Numbered from the stretch's first letter, positions 16,427 through 25,581 are shown. The stretch is 63,321 nucleotides of DNA from Streptomyces silvae (GCF_016745505.1 NZ_JAERUC010000140.1:1-63321); one strand, 5' to 3'. The notes: generated by a model from the letters alone, not told the origin. Translations and numbers: made by a program.

Positions 16427-17847
16427 GCGGGTCCCAGGGCGGCGACGGCCGCGACGGGGAGCGCCCGCCGGTCGAGCGGCGCATACCGGGCCCGCGGCCG
16501 GCCGCCGACGACCGCGAGACGCTGCCCCCGGCCCGGCCGGCAAACACGGAACCGCTGCCTCCGGTCCCACAGGCCGACGCGGCGCCTCCGGTCCCACAGG
16601 CCGACGCGGCGCCTCCGGTCTCGCAGGCCGACGCCGAGCCGTCGCCTCGGGCCCGGACGGCTGACGCCGAGCCGTCGCCTCCGCCCGTGCCGCCCGAACC
16701 TCCCGAACCACCGGGGCCGCCCGAACAGGCGGAGCCGCCCGCCCCGCCGCTCCCCCACAAGGTGCTGAAGTCCCTCCTCGGCGCCTGGGCCCTGGCCGCC
16801 TGCTCCGCCGAGGAGACGGCGGCGGTCGAGGACCATCTCACCTCGTGCGCGCCCTGCGCCGACGAGGCGCTGAGGCTGCGCGACGCGGTGGGCCTGCTGC
16901 ACACCGACGGCACCCTGGACCTGGACCCGATGCTCCGGTCCCGCGTCCTGGAGGGCTGTCTCGGCCGTCGCCCCGCGCGGATCCCCGTGCCCTCCTGGGC
17001 CGCCCCGTACGACGCGGAGACCGCACGGCTCGACGCGCTGCTGCGCGACATCGGCGACGCGGAGTGGCACGCGCCGGTGCGGCTGAAGTGGTTCGAGGGC
17101 GACCAGCAGGTGAACCGCAAGACGACGGTCGCCGGGGTGATCAGCCATCTGACGGCCGTCGACGGGCTGGTGTCCAAGGCGCTCGGCCTGGACGACCCGC
17201 TGGGCGGGGGCGACAAGCCGCTGCCGCCGACCGAGCGCACCGAGACGTACTGGTCGGCCGCCCGCCGGCCGCCCACCCGGACCGTACGGGACCCCTGGCG
17301 TGACCAGAGCCACTCCCTCGTCCGTACGGTGTCGTTCGCCGGCCGGGGCGTCGCGGAGCTCTCCGTCCCGTACGGGCACTTCGCTCTTCCGCTCCAGGAC
17401 TCGCTCCTGGAGCGGGCCTTCGAGTGCTGGGTGCACGGCGGTGACATCGCGGACGCGGTGGACTACCCGTACGAGCCGCCCGCCGCCGCCCATCTCCACG
17501 GGATGATCGACCTGGCGGCCCGGCTGCTGCCCGCCACCCTGGCCGCGCGCCGCCGGGCGGGACTGGCCGCACCGGCGCGCCACCTGGTCACCGCGGGGTC
17601 CCCGGGCCGCTCCCTCCATCTGGAGGTCGAGGGCCGTGGCGGCGGCGACTGGTACATCGCGCTGGACTCACCGGCCGCTCTGGGCTCCCCCGACCACGCG
17701 GTCGCGCAGGTCGCGCTCGACGGGGTGGAGTTCTGCCGGCTGGTCGCCGGCCATGTGCTGCCGGTCGACGCGGCGGCGGGGCAGGAGGGCGACCGCGAGG
17801 CGATCCGCGACGTCCTGTTCGCCGCGGCCTCCCTCAGCCGGCTCTGA
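16423..17847 (+). CDS. Anti-sigma zinc-finger protein fused to an MDMPI domain
   Basis: A 474-residue protein with three parts: a Pro/Ala/Glu-rich N-terminus (1-110) with a 9-residue tandem repeat; a zf-HC2-like zinc finger (about 115-155; HLTSCAPC gives the H-x3-C-x2-C ligands); and a long C-terminal domain of the mycothiol-dependent maleylpyruvate isomerase (MDMPI/DinB-like) type, including WVHGGDIADAV. GTG at 16423 overlaps the sigma stop. No membrane helix is seen, so it is a soluble anti-sigma factor. The MDMPI part may sense thiols or metals (inference). Confidence 0.85.
   Translation: MSGSQGGDGRDGERPPVERRIPGPRPAADDRETLPPARPANTEPLPPVPQADAAPPVPQADAAPPVSQADAEPSPRARTADAEPSPPPVPPEPPEPPGPPEQAEPPAPPLPHKVLKSLLGAWALAACSAEETAAVEDHLTSCAPCADEALRLRDAVGLLHTDGTLDLDPMLRSRVLEGCLGRRPARIPVPSWAAPYDAETARLDALLRDIGDAEWHAPVRLKWFEGDQQVNRKTTVAGVISHLTAVDGLVSKALGLDDPLGGGDKPLPPTERTETYWSAARRPPTRTVRDPWRDQSHSLVRTVSFAGRGVAELSVPYGHFALPLQDSLLERAFECWVHGGDIADAVDYPYEPPAAAHLHGMIDLAARLLPATLAARRRAGLAAPARHLVTAGSPGRSLHLEVEGRGGGDWYIALDSPAALGSPDHAVAQVALDGVEFCRLVAGHVLPVDAAAGQEGDREAIRDVLFAAASLSRL
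16558..16638. repeat. 27-bp tandem repeat inside the anti-sigma gene
   Basis: Two identical 27-bp units (16558-16584, 16585-16611) and a third diverged one (16612-16638) encode PPVPQADAA. A weaker copy follows to about 16680. Confidence 0.85.
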
Positions 17848-17858
17848 GCGCGGGGTCC

Positions 17859-18758
17859 CTACGGGAAGACGACCGTACGGCGGCCGTTGAGCAGGATGCG
17901 CCGCTCGGCGTGCCACTGGACCGCGCGGGCCAGCGCCTGGCACTCCACGTCCCGCCCCACGGCCACGAGCTGGTCCGGCGTGACGCCGTGCCCGACGCGC
18001 TCGACCTCCTGCTCGATGATCGGCCCCTCGTCGAGGTCGGCGGTCACGTAGTGCGCCGTCGCACCGATCAGCTTCACCCCGCGCGCATGGGCCTGGTGGT
18101 AGGGCTTGGCGCCCTTGAAGCTCGGCAGGAAGGAGTGGTGGATGTTGATGATCCGGCCGCTCAGCTGCTTGCAGAGATCGTCCGAGAGCACCTGCATGTA
18201 GCGCGCCAGGACGACGAGCTCGACGTTCTCCCCGCGGACCAGCTCCAGCAGCTGCGCCTCGGCCTCCGGCTTGTTCTCCCTGGTCACGGGGATGTGCCGG
18301 AAGGGAACGCCGTAGGAGGCGACGAGTTCGGCGAAGTCCGTGTGGTTGGAGACCACGGCCACGATCTCGACGGGCAGCGCGCCGGTGCGGGAGCGGAACA
18401 GCAGGTCGTTGAGGCAGTGCCCGAACTTGCTGACCATCAGCACGATCCGCATCCGGTCGCTCGCCCGGTGGATCTGCCACTCCATCCGGAAGGAGTCCCC
18501 GATCGCGGCGAAGCTGGCGCGCAGTTTGTCCACGGTGACCGTGGCGTCCGCCGAGAAGTGGACGCGCATGAAGAAGAGACCGGTGTCGTGGTCGCCGAAC
18601 TGCTGGCTGTCCTCGATGTTGCAGCCGGTCATGAAGAGATAGCTCGACACGGCGTGCACGATGCCCTGCTTGTCGGGGCAGGACAGGGTGAGGACGTACT
18701 GCTCGGCGGCGGTGTCCGAGGCAGCGGGTACGGATTCGGCGGGCTGCGGCGCGGTCAT
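17859..18758 (-). CDS. purU: Formyltetrahydrofolate deformylase
   Basis: A 299-residue enzyme that hydrolyses 10-formyl-THF to formate and THF, balancing one-carbon pools and feeding PurT where present. The N-terminal ACT domain (about 20-100; LTLSCPDKQGIVHAVSSYL) senses effectors such as Met/Gly in E. coli. The formyltransferase domain carries NIHHSFLPSFKGAKPY and TAHYVTADLDEGPII, providing the Asn-His-Asp catalytic set. ATG at 18758 is preferred; a GTG six codons upstream is possible. Convergent with the anti-sigma gene, with 11 bases between stops. Confidence 0.95.
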   Translation of the reverse strand: MTAPQPAESVPAASDTAAEQYVLTLSCPDKQGIVHAVSSYLFMTGCNIEDSQQFGDHDTGLFFMRVHFSADATVTVDKLRASFAAIGDSFRMEWQIHRASDRMRIVLMVSKFGHCLNDLLFRSRTGALPVEIVAVVSNHTDFAELVASYGVPFRHIPVTRENKPEAEAQLLELVRGENVELVVLARYMQVLSDDLCKQLSGRIINIHHSFLPSFKGAKPYHQAHARGVKLIGATAHYVTADLDEGPIIEQEVERVGHGVTPDQLVAVGRDVECQALARAVQWHAERRILLNGRRTVVFP

Positions 18759-18786
18759 CCCCGTAGGGTGCCACACCGTCCGCAGG

Positions 18787-19284
18787 TCACGCCGATCTGG
18801 TCATGATGCGGAGCACGTCCAGGGAGCGCGGCGGGGTGTCGGGGTCCTCCGCGTCATTGGTGGCGAGCATCACATGGGCCTCGCGGGCGGCGACGACCGC
18901 CTCCTGCCAGCCCGGGTGCTCCAGGTAGGCGGAGACGGGGGCGTCGGCGCCTATCTGGTGCATGATGCGCAGCACCCGCAGGGCGGCGACGTCCACGAGG
19001 GCGGCCTCCGCGGAGTCGCGGAAGATCGTCCCCACGTATTTCTCGGCGGACCAGTTGTCCAGCCAGGTGTCCTCGACCAGGCGGTACACGGCGTCGGTGA
19101 CGTCGCCGTACCCTTCCCGGCCGGCCAGCCAGCACTCGTGGTGGAAGACGGGGTCGGAGAGCATGTGCAGCGCCGAGCGCACGTTGCTGCGCCAGCGCCA
19201 CCACGGCATGTCGTTGAGCGGCATGCCGCCCATGGTGGAGGAGCGACGGCCGCGACGGGAAGTGTTCTCCGAACCTTGCTGCAC
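18787..19284 (-). CDS. SCO4402-family protein
   Basis: A 165-residue protein recognisable by PLNDMPWWRWRSNVRSALHM and DTWLDNWSAEKYVGTIF, the conserved core of the SCO4402 family, which is widespread next to purU in Streptomyces. Function unknown; no membrane segment. GTG at 19284 has a TACGAT -10-like box eight bases upstream (19298-19293), suggesting a leaderless mRNA. An internal ATG at 19233 (MGGMPLNDMPWW) may be the real start. Confidence 0.75.
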   Translation of the reverse strand: MQQGSENTSRRGRRSSTMGGMPLNDMPWWRWRSNVRSALHMLSDPVFHHECWLAGREGYGDVTDAVYRLVEDTWLDNWSAEKYVGTIFRDSAEAALVDVAALRVLRIMHQIGADAPVSAYLEHPGWQEAVVAAREAHVMLATNDAEDPDTPPRSLDVLRIMTRSA

Positions 19285-19401
19285 GGTTGCCGATCGTACG
19301 TTCCCTCCCCGGGCCCGTGCGCGGCCCCCCGTAATTCACCTCCACGTCACCGTGCGTTGACCGCCCCACACCGAGGCGTTACCCGGGGACCGCAAAGGTT
19401 C

Positions 19402-20676
19402 ATGCCCATGACCGGATGGCGACGCCTCACCTCCCCCCGTCCCTACGGATTCCTCACATCGGTGGCGGCCGGGGCGCTGCTGATGTCCGGCTGCGGCGTC
19501 ATCCCTGGAGCTTCGGGGGGCTCCAGGGAGCCCGTCACCGTGATGACGTGGGCCCCCGACACCACGGGCGCCGACCTGGTGAACATGGCGGGCATGCCCG
19601 CCATGGCGCGGACCTACGCGCGCTGGATCAACGAGAACGGCGGGATCGACGGCCACGAGCTGAAGGTGCTCACCTGCAACGAGCAGGACACCTCGGCCGG
19701 GGCATCGAAGTGCGCCCGGCGGGCGGCCGACGCGGACGTGGCGGCGGTCGTCGGCTCGTACAGCCGGCACGGGCGGGCGTTCCTCGCTCCGCTGGAGGCG
19801 GCCGGGATCCCGTACATCGGCGGCTACGGCGCCTCGTCCGACGAGTTCACCAGCTATCTCTCCTACCCGGTCAACGGCGGCCAGCCGGCGCTCATGGCGG
19901 GCAACGGCGAGCAGCTGGCGGCCAGTTGCGAACGGGTCTCGCTCGTGCGGCCCGACACGCTGGTCGGCGACAGCATGCCCGGTCTCCTTGACGCGAGCCT
20001 CGGCCGCAGCGACCGCCCGGCGTCGTACGACATCAGTGCGGCCGAGGGGGCCACCTCGTACGACTCCGAGGCGGCCCGGGCCCTCGACAACGCGGGCGAC
20101 GGCTGTGTGACCGCGGTGCTCGGCCAGGGCACGGAGACCTTCTTCGACTCCTTCCGGCGGCTCGAACCCGAGGGCAGCCAGGTGCGGATCTCGTCCGTGC
20201 TCGGCAGCGTCGGGCAGGGCCTCATCAACCGGTCGGGCGGCCCGGACAGCCCCTTCGAGGGGGCCCTCGTCACCGGCTGGTACCCGGAGTCCGGGGACTC
20301 CCGCTGGAACGAGATGCGCGAGGTGATCGAGAAGTACGCCTTCGGGGACAACAGGATCGACCCGACGGACACGGGGGTGCAGACGACCTGGATCGCGTAC
20401 ACCGCGCTGAAGGCGGTCGTCGAGGCGATGGACCGGCCCGACATCACGGCGGGCGGGATCTCCGTCAGCCTCAACCGCGGCACCGAGGTGGACACCGGCG
20501 GGCTGACCCCGGTCCTGCGCTGGCGCTTCCAGGACATGATCGGCACGGCCGCCTACGGCCGCATCGTCAACGGCAGAGTGACGTTCCAGGTGGTCCGCCA
20601 GGGGCGTCTGACCGCCGAGAAGAAGGGCTTCGTGGACGTCACGGAGACCCTGGTGGGCGCCCGGCCCGGCGCCTGA
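19402..20676 (+). CDS. Branched-chain amino-acid-type ABC substrate-binding lipoprotein
   Basis: A 424-residue periplasmic-binding-fold protein of the LivJ-like type. The N-terminal signal (RRLTSPRPYGFLTSVAAGALLMSGC) ends in a lipobox LMSGC, so it is a lipoprotein. The core includes ARWINENGGIDG and VAAVVGSYSRHGRAFLAPLEAAGIPYIG, hallmark strands of this family. No permease or ATPase lies beside it, so it is an orphan. ATG at 19402 (or 19408) follows AAAGG. Ligand unknown. Confidence 0.85.
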   Translation: MPMTGWRRLTSPRPYGFLTSVAAGALLMSGCGVIPGASGGSREPVTVMTWAPDTTGADLVNMAGMPAMARTYARWINENGGIDGHELKVLTCNEQDTSAGASKCARRAADADVAAVVGSYSRHGRAFLAPLEAAGIPYIGGYGASSDEFTSYLSYPVNGGQPALMAGNGEQLAASCERVSLVRPDTLVGDSMPGLLDASLGRSDRPASYDISAAEGATSYDSEAARALDNAGDGCVTAVLGQGTETFFDSFRRLEPEGSQVRISSVLGSVGQGLINRSGGPDSPFEGALVTGWYPESGDSRWNEMREVIEKYAFGDNRIDPTDTGVQTTWIAYTALKAVVEAMDRPDITAGGISVSLNRGTEVDTGGLTPVLRWRFQDMIGTAAYGRIVNGRVTFQVVRQGRLTAEKKGFVDVTETLVGARPGA

Positions 20677-20733
20677 CCCGGCCGCCCCGCCTCCGGTCCC
20701 CCGGTGGCCTCCGGGGAACCGCTCGCCGTCGCG

Positions 20734-22242
20734 TCAGAGCTGCGTGGGGGCCCGCTCGGTGAGCCCGTACTTCTGCGCGATGGTGTTCCACAGCCCGGAG
20801 GCCTTGCGCTTCTGGATGGTGGCGTCGCTGCTCGACGCACCGGCCTTGGCGGTCGCGTCGGTCGAACGGGCCTTGCCGCCCTTGCAGACCTTCTTGTTGT
20901 TCTTGGCCTGGCCCGCCCACGTGGCGTAGTGGTCGTCGGCCTCCGCCGATGCCTGCCACGCCTTGGTGAGGGAGTCCTTCAGCTCGGCGTTCTTCGGCAG
21001 CTGGTCGACGTTCAGCGACTCCAGCCGGGTCACCAGGTCCCGGCGCTGGGCCGCTGCGCCCTTCAGGTCGGTGGCCGCCTGGTCGAGTTCGCGGCAGGTC
21101 TTGATCTTCTCCACGGCGCTGATCACGGCCGAGCGGCTGTTGTTGCTGTCCGCGAGGAGCTTGTCGAGCTCCTGGGCCTGGGGCTCGGCGGGGTCGTCGG
21201 CGGCCTTCGGGGACGCCTCGCCCGCGGACGAGCTCTGCGCGGCCACCGGCTGCTTGTCGTCCGAGGCCTTGTCGTCGCCCCCGCTCATCAGGGCTCCGGC
21301 GCCCAGTCCGACGACGGCGCAGCCGACGACGACGGCCGCGATCAGCGGGATGTGCGCGGACCGCCTGCGCGGCGCTTCACCGCCCTGGTCCTGCTCGCCC
21401 GTGTCATGGCCCCCGTGCCCGCCGTGGAAGCCCTGGAGGCCCTGGAGGCCCGACTGGTACGGCTGGGCGGCCTGGGGCGGCTGCTGGGCGGCCTGAGGGC
21501 CCTGGTGGGGCTGGTGCGCCTGCGGGGGGCGCCGCTGCGGGGGCCCGTCGAAGCGGGGCATCTGCTGCGTGGCGCCCGCGGGCTCGTCGCTGCGGAAGAG
21601 GCTGTCGAACTCCGCGGGCGGCTGCCGGTCGCCCGGGGCTCCCGGCCGGATCCCGTACGGAGCGCCGCCGGGAACCGGGGGTATGTACTGGGTCGCGTCG
21701 GCGTCGGACGGCTGCCCGGGAGCACCGGAGGACTGCCCCAGGTACTGGGTGGACTCCGCCTGGCGCTCGGGCGGCAGCCCCCCGGGGAGGGGCCCGCCGG
21801 GAACGGGCGCGATGTACTGCGTGGCGTCCGCGTCCCCGCCCTGGCCCATGCCCTGCTGCCCCGTGGGCGCGGCCTCGGGCGGCAGGGGCTGGGCGAACTG
21901 CTGCGGCTGCTGCTGGTAGGGGTCCTGGTACGACTCCTGCTGGTACGCGCCCGGCTGGGAGGCGTACGGCTGCTGGGGCTGCTGGTACTGCCCCTGCTGC
22001 TGGTAGCCGCCCTGCTGGTGCTGCTCCGGTGGCAGCTGCCCCGGACCGTCCTGGTGCGCGGCCCCCGGCCCCCAGGGCTGGCCCCACGGCTGCCCGCCCG
22101 CGGGGACGGCCTGGTCCGGCTGCCCGCCCGCCGGCCCGCCCGCGCTCCAGGGGGCACCACCCTCCGCGGGCAGCACGACACCTTCGTGCGCGGGCCGTAC
22201 AGCGGGAAGCTGCCGCTCGTCACCCTGTCCGCTCTGCGTCAC
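20734..22242 (-). CDS. Single-pass protein with Gln/Pro/Gly-rich cytoplasmic region
   Basis: A 502-residue protein. Residues 1-290 are low complexity, rich in Gln, Pro, Gly and Tyr, and include DADATQYI at 137-144 and 180-187, STQYL at 164-168 and ATQQM at 224-228. A single membrane helix spans 297-319, followed by an external helical domain (about 345-445) containing two cysteines. The TQYI motifs fit actinobacterial Ser/Thr-kinase sites (acidic residues before, hydrophobic at +3) and FHA ligands. GTG at 22242 follows TAGGAGT. Function unknown. Confidence 0.75.
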   Translation of the reverse strand: MTQSGQGDERQLPAVRPAHEGVVLPAEGGAPWSAGGPAGGQPDQAVPAGGQPWGQPWGPGAAHQDGPGQLPPEQHQQGGYQQQGQYQQPQQPYASQPGAYQQESYQDPYQQQPQQFAQPLPPEAAPTGQQGMGQGGDADATQYIAPVPGGPLPGGLPPERQAESTQYLGQSSGAPGQPSDADATQYIPPVPGGAPYGIRPGAPGDRQPPAEFDSLFRSDEPAGATQQMPRFDGPPQRRPPQAHQPHQGPQAAQQPPQAAQPYQSGLQGLQGFHGGHGGHDTGEQDQGGEAPRRRSAHIPLIAAVVVGCAVVGLGAGALMSGGDDKASDDKQPVAAQSSSAGEASPKAADDPAEPQAQELDKLLADSNNSRSAVISAVEKIKTCRELDQAATDLKGAAAQRRDLVTRLESLNVDQLPKNAELKDSLTKAWQASAEADDHYATWAGQAKNNKKVCKGGKARSTDATAKAGASSSDATIQKRKASGLWNTIAQKYGLTERAPTQL

Positions 22243-22402
22243 CGGGACTCCTACGTGTGAACCTATGGAATCGTCGGCTCACGCTACCGGGTGTCCGGAG
22301 CCCGGCGCCAAGCGCCCAGGAGCGCTCACCACCCCTTCACACCGCGGGTAACACATGCGGCACCCACGGCGCTGTTCATGGTCAACTCGCCGAATACGCC
22401 GG

Positions 22403-23785
22403 TCAGGCGGCCTGCAACTCCAGCCTGGCGCCGAACTCCCGCACCGCGGGCTCGTCGGCGTACGGCTCGAACCGCTGCTGGAGGTCGTCGAGATATTCGG
22501 CACCCCGGCTGGAGCGCACCGTCCCCAGCAGTTCCATCGCCCGCAGCCCCGTGTGGCACGCCTGCTCCACCTCGCGCTGCTGCACCTGCGCGGTGGCCAG
22601 CAGCACCAGGCCGATGCCGCGGCGCCGGGTGCGGGACTCCGGGAGGGCCGCCAGGGCCTCCTTCGCCCGGCGGGCGGCCGGCTCGGCCTGCCCCAGGTCC
22701 CGGTGGCAGTGGGCCAGTTCGTCGGCGAGGTAGCCCGCGTCGAAGTGGCTGATCCAGTCCGGGTCGTCGCCCTTCTCCGGGTCGGCCTGCTCCAGCGCGG
22801 TCAGCGCGCGGCCCGCGGCGGCCTGGCAGGTGCGGGCGTCGCCCATAAGCGCGTGCCCCCGGGCCTCCGCCGCGTGGAACATCGCCTCCGCCCGCGGGGT
22901 CACCCGCCCCCGCGCCCCTTCCTGCGCGGCCCGCGCCAACTGGGCGATCTCACGCGGGTTTCCGAGCTGGGCCGCGAGGTGGCTCATCGACGCGGCCAGC
23001 ACATAGCCGCCGTAGGCCCGGTCCCCCGCCGCCTGGGCCAGCCGCAGCGCCTGGATGTAGTACCGCTGGGCGAGGCCCGGCTGGCCGGTGTCCACGGCCA
23101 TGTACCCGGCGAGCTCCGTGAGCCGGGCGACGGCGCCGAACAGCTCACGGCCGACCGATTCGCGGTACGAGCCCGAAAGCAGCCCGGACACCACGCTGTT
23201 GAGGTAGTGCACCAGGACGGGCCGCACATGCCCGCTGCCGAAGCGGTGGTCCAGATCGACGAGCGCGGCCGTCATCGCCCGCACCGCCGCCACGTCCGGC
23301 ATGCCGACCCTGCTCCCGGCCGTCCGCGCCACCTGCGGGTCGGCGCCCGTGATCAGCCAGTCGCGGCTGGGCTCGACCAGGGCGGAGGCGGCCACCGCCG
23401 ATCCGGACAGCAGGTCGCGGCGGCCCACGTCGCTGCGCCAGAGCTCGCAGACCTGCTCGACGGCGCCGAGCACGGTCGGCGCGAACTGCAGGCCGACGCC
23501 GGAGGCCAGGCTCTTGCCGTTGGCCATGCCGATCTCGTCGATCGTGACCGTGCGGCCGAGCTTGCGTCCGATCGCCTCGGCGATGATCCCCGGCGCCCGT
23601 CCGCGCGGCTGCTGCCCCCGCAGCCAGCGGGCCACGGAGGTCTTGTCGTAGCGCAGGTCGAGCCCCCGCTCCGCCCCGACCATGTTGACCCGGCGGGCGA
23701 GACCGGCGTTGGAACACGCCGCCTCCTGGATGAGCGTCTGGAGCCGTTCGTTCGGCTGGCGGGCGACGAGAGGCCTGGCTGCCAT
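22403..23785 (-). CDS. NsdA-like regulator with helix-turn-helix and TPR region
   Basis: A 460-residue protein with an N-terminal helix-turn-helix-like segment (about 12-80; AGLARRVNMVG…DKTSVARWLRG) followed by a long all-helical TPR-like region (about 170-430). Streptomyces NsdA, a negative regulator of differentiation and antibiotics, has this layout, but this is a separate family member. ATG at 23785 follows CAGGGGGAAAT. Divergent from the primase-like gene. A perfect 8-bp inverted repeat stands just upstream. Confidence 0.7.
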   Translation of the reverse strand: MAARPLVARQPNERLQTLIQEAACSNAGLARRVNMVGAERGLDLRYDKTSVARWLRGQQPRGRAPGIIAEAIGRKLGRTVTIDEIGMANGKSLASGVGLQFAPTVLGAVEQVCELWRSDVGRRDLLSGSAVAASALVEPSRDWLITGADPQVARTAGSRVGMPDVAAVRAMTAALVDLDHRFGSGHVRPVLVHYLNSVVSGLLSGSYRESVGRELFGAVARLTELAGYMAVDTGQPGLAQRYYIQALRLAQAAGDRAYGGYVLAASMSHLAAQLGNPREIAQLARAAQEGARGRVTPRAEAMFHAAEARGHALMGDARTCQAAAGRALTALEQADPEKGDDPDWISHFDAGYLADELAHCHRDLGQAEPAARRAKEALAALPESRTRRRGIGLVLLATAQVQQREVEQACHTGLRAMELLGTVRSSRGAEYLDDLQQRFEPYADEPAVREFGARLELQAA

Positions 23786-23801
23786 ATTTCCCCCTGAGAC
23801 C

Positions 23802-23828
23802 GCAGTGATTCGATGAGGAGATCACTGC
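23802..23828. promoter_or_regulatory. Inverted repeat upstream of the NsdA-like gene
   Basis: GCAGTGAT (23802-23809) and ATCACTGC (23821-23828) are perfect complements separated by 11 bases, centred 30 bp before the start codon. The centre-to-centre distance of 19 bp fits neighbouring faces of the helix; candidate operator. Confidence 0.4.
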
Positions 23829-24040
23829 CCGGCACGGCACAAGAAATGCGCATATTCATCTGTATCGGGTACGAGTGGTGGCGAGTTGGCACAGTCCTGC
23901 ACCTGATTACCCCCACATCGGGGCCTTTCAGCCCACGCGCCCCCGGCCATGCATCCGTGCGCCCCATATGCAGGATCGATCCCTCCCGAAGGGCGCACGC
24001 GCGCCCGTAACCCTTCATTGCAAAGGGAGTTGAGCGGGGC

Positions 24041-24718
24041 GTGGAAGAGCCCATCGGAGTGACGGAAGCAGCCCGGATCCCCCAACAGCGAGGTGAGCAG
24101 CTGCGCGAGGCCGCCGCCTGGTACGCCCAGGAGCGGCACTGGGACGTGTTCCCCGGCACCTGGCTGGAGGCCGCCGGAGGGACGGAGCGCTGCTCGTGCG
24201 GTGACGTGGGCTGCGCCGCCCCCGGGGCCCATCCGGCCGGGCCCGACTGGGCGGGCCTGGCGACCGGCAGCGCCGCCGCGGCCCGCCGGATGTGGTCCAG
24301 GCAGCCGGGGGCGTCGGTCCTCCTGCCGGCCGGCCGGACCTTCGACGCCCTGGACGTGCCGGAGCCCGCCGGCTTCCTGGCGCTGGCGAGGATGGAGCGG
24401 ATGGGCCTCGCGACGGGCCCGGTGACCCGCACCCCGGACCGCCGGATGCTGTTCCTCGCCCTACCGGGCGCGGCGGCCGAGGCGCCCGCGCTCGTACGGC
24501 AGCTGGGCTGGGACAGCGCCGCGATCGGCCTGGTGGGGCGCGGCGAGGGTCATTACGTGGCCGCGCCGCCGACCCGGGTGGCCGGCCGCGGCGCCGTGCA
24601 GTGGGCCCGCCGCCCCTCCCGCGCCGATCTGTGGCTGCCCGACGCCGACCAGCTGATCAGCCCGCTCGCGTACGCCTGCGCACGGGAGGCGGCCGACGCC
24701 CGTACCCGTCTTTCGTAG
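24041..24718 (+). CDS. Stand-alone bifunctional primase/polymerase-like domain protein
   Basis: A 225-residue protein of the Prim-Pol N-terminal family usually seen in plasmid and phage replication proteins. It has the Cys/His cluster CSCGDVGCAAPGAHP (about 51-65), FDALDVP (about 105-111, matching the DxD metal motif) and GEGHYVAAPP. No helicase domain follows. Streptomyces chromosomes carry several such short versions with unknown role. GTG at 24041, with GGGAG about 13 bases upstream. Divergent from the NsdA-like gene by 255 bp. Confidence 0.7.
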   Translation: MEEPIGVTEAARIPQQRGEQLREAAAWYAQERHWDVFPGTWLEAAGGTERCSCGDVGCAAPGAHPAGPDWAGLATGSAAAARRMWSRQPGASVLLPAGRTFDALDVPEPAGFLALARMERMGLATGPVTRTPDRRMLFLALPGAAAEAPALVRQLGWDSAAIGLVGRGEGHYVAAPPTRVAGRGAVQWARRPSRADLWLPDADQLISPLAYACAREAADARTRLS

Positions 24719-24756
24719 GGTGGTCCCCACACGCGGGGATATCGAAAGGCAGTGCC

Positions 24757-25581
24757 ATGCCGGACCAGGCGGAGAGTGCGGGCGGGACGGACACGGCGGG
24801 TGTGGCTCCGGCGCCACCGCCCGCGGTGCGGGTGGAGGGGCTGTGGAAGCGGTTCGGGGAGCAGGTCGCGGTCGCCGGGATCGATCTCGACCTGCCCGCG
24901 GGCAAGTTCATCGGACTGGTCGGACCCAACGGGGCGGGCAAGACGACCACGCTCTCCATGGTGACCGGGCTGCTCAGGCCCGACATGGGGCGGATCGAGG
25001 TCGGCGGCCACGACGTATGGCGTGACCCGGTCGAGGTGAAGTCCCGGATCGGGGTGCTGCCGGAGGGCCTGCGGCTCTTCGAGCGGCTCTCCGGGCGCGA
25101 ACTCCTCGGCTACACCGGCCGGTTGCGCGGGCTCCCGGGCGCCGAGGTGGACAAGCGGGCCACCCAGCTCCTGGACGTGCTGGATCTCGCCGGGTCGCAG
25201 CACAAGCTGGTCGTCGACTACTCCACCGGCATGCGCAAGAAGATCGGGCTGGCGTCCGCGCTGCTGCACAACCCCGAGGTGCTGTTCCTCGACGAGCCCT
25301 TCGAGGGCGTCGACCCGGTGTCGGCGCAGACCATCCGGGGGGTGCTGGAGCGCTACACCCGTTCCGGCGCGACCGTGGTGTTCTCCAGCCATGTGATGGA
25401 GCTCGTGGAGTCGCTCTGCGACTGGGTGGCCGTCATGGCGGCGGGCCGGATCCGCGCCCAGGGCACGCTGACCGAGGTGCGCGGCGACGCGGCCTCCCTC
25501 CAGGACGCCTTCCTGGAGCTCGTCGGCGCGGGCGCCCGGGACACCGGCGACTCCCTGGACTGGCTGGGCGGTGCCCGATGA
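24757..25581 (+). CDS. ABC transporter ATP-binding protein
   Basis: A 274-residue ATPase with Walker A GPNGAGKTT (56-64), a signature segment reading DYSTGMRKK in place of LSGGQ as in many ABC-2 exporters, Walker B VLFLDEP and the H-loop SSHVME. ATG at 24757 follows AAAGG. It couples by ATGA to the permease, forming a two-gene exporter. The upstream primase-like gene ends 38 bases before, so co-transcription is possible. Confidence 0.93.
   Translation: MPDQAESAGGTDTAGVAPAPPPAVRVEGLWKRFGEQVAVAGIDLDLPAGKFIGLVGPNGAGKTTTLSMVTGLLRPDMGRIEVGGHDVWRDPVEVKSRIGVLPEGLRLFERLSGRELLGYTGRLRGLPGAEVDKRATQLLDVLDLAGSQHKLVVDYSTGMRKKIGLASALLHNPEVLFLDEPFEGVDPVSAQTIRGVLERYTRSGATVVFSSHVMELVESLCDWVAVMAAGRIRAQGTLTEVRGDAASLQDAFLELVGAGARDTGDSLDWLGGAR

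Noticed and set aside
16423..16780. The tandem repeats as a possible CRISPR or mini-satellite element
   Set aside because: They are short in-frame units inside a coding gene with no spacers; treated as protein low complexity.
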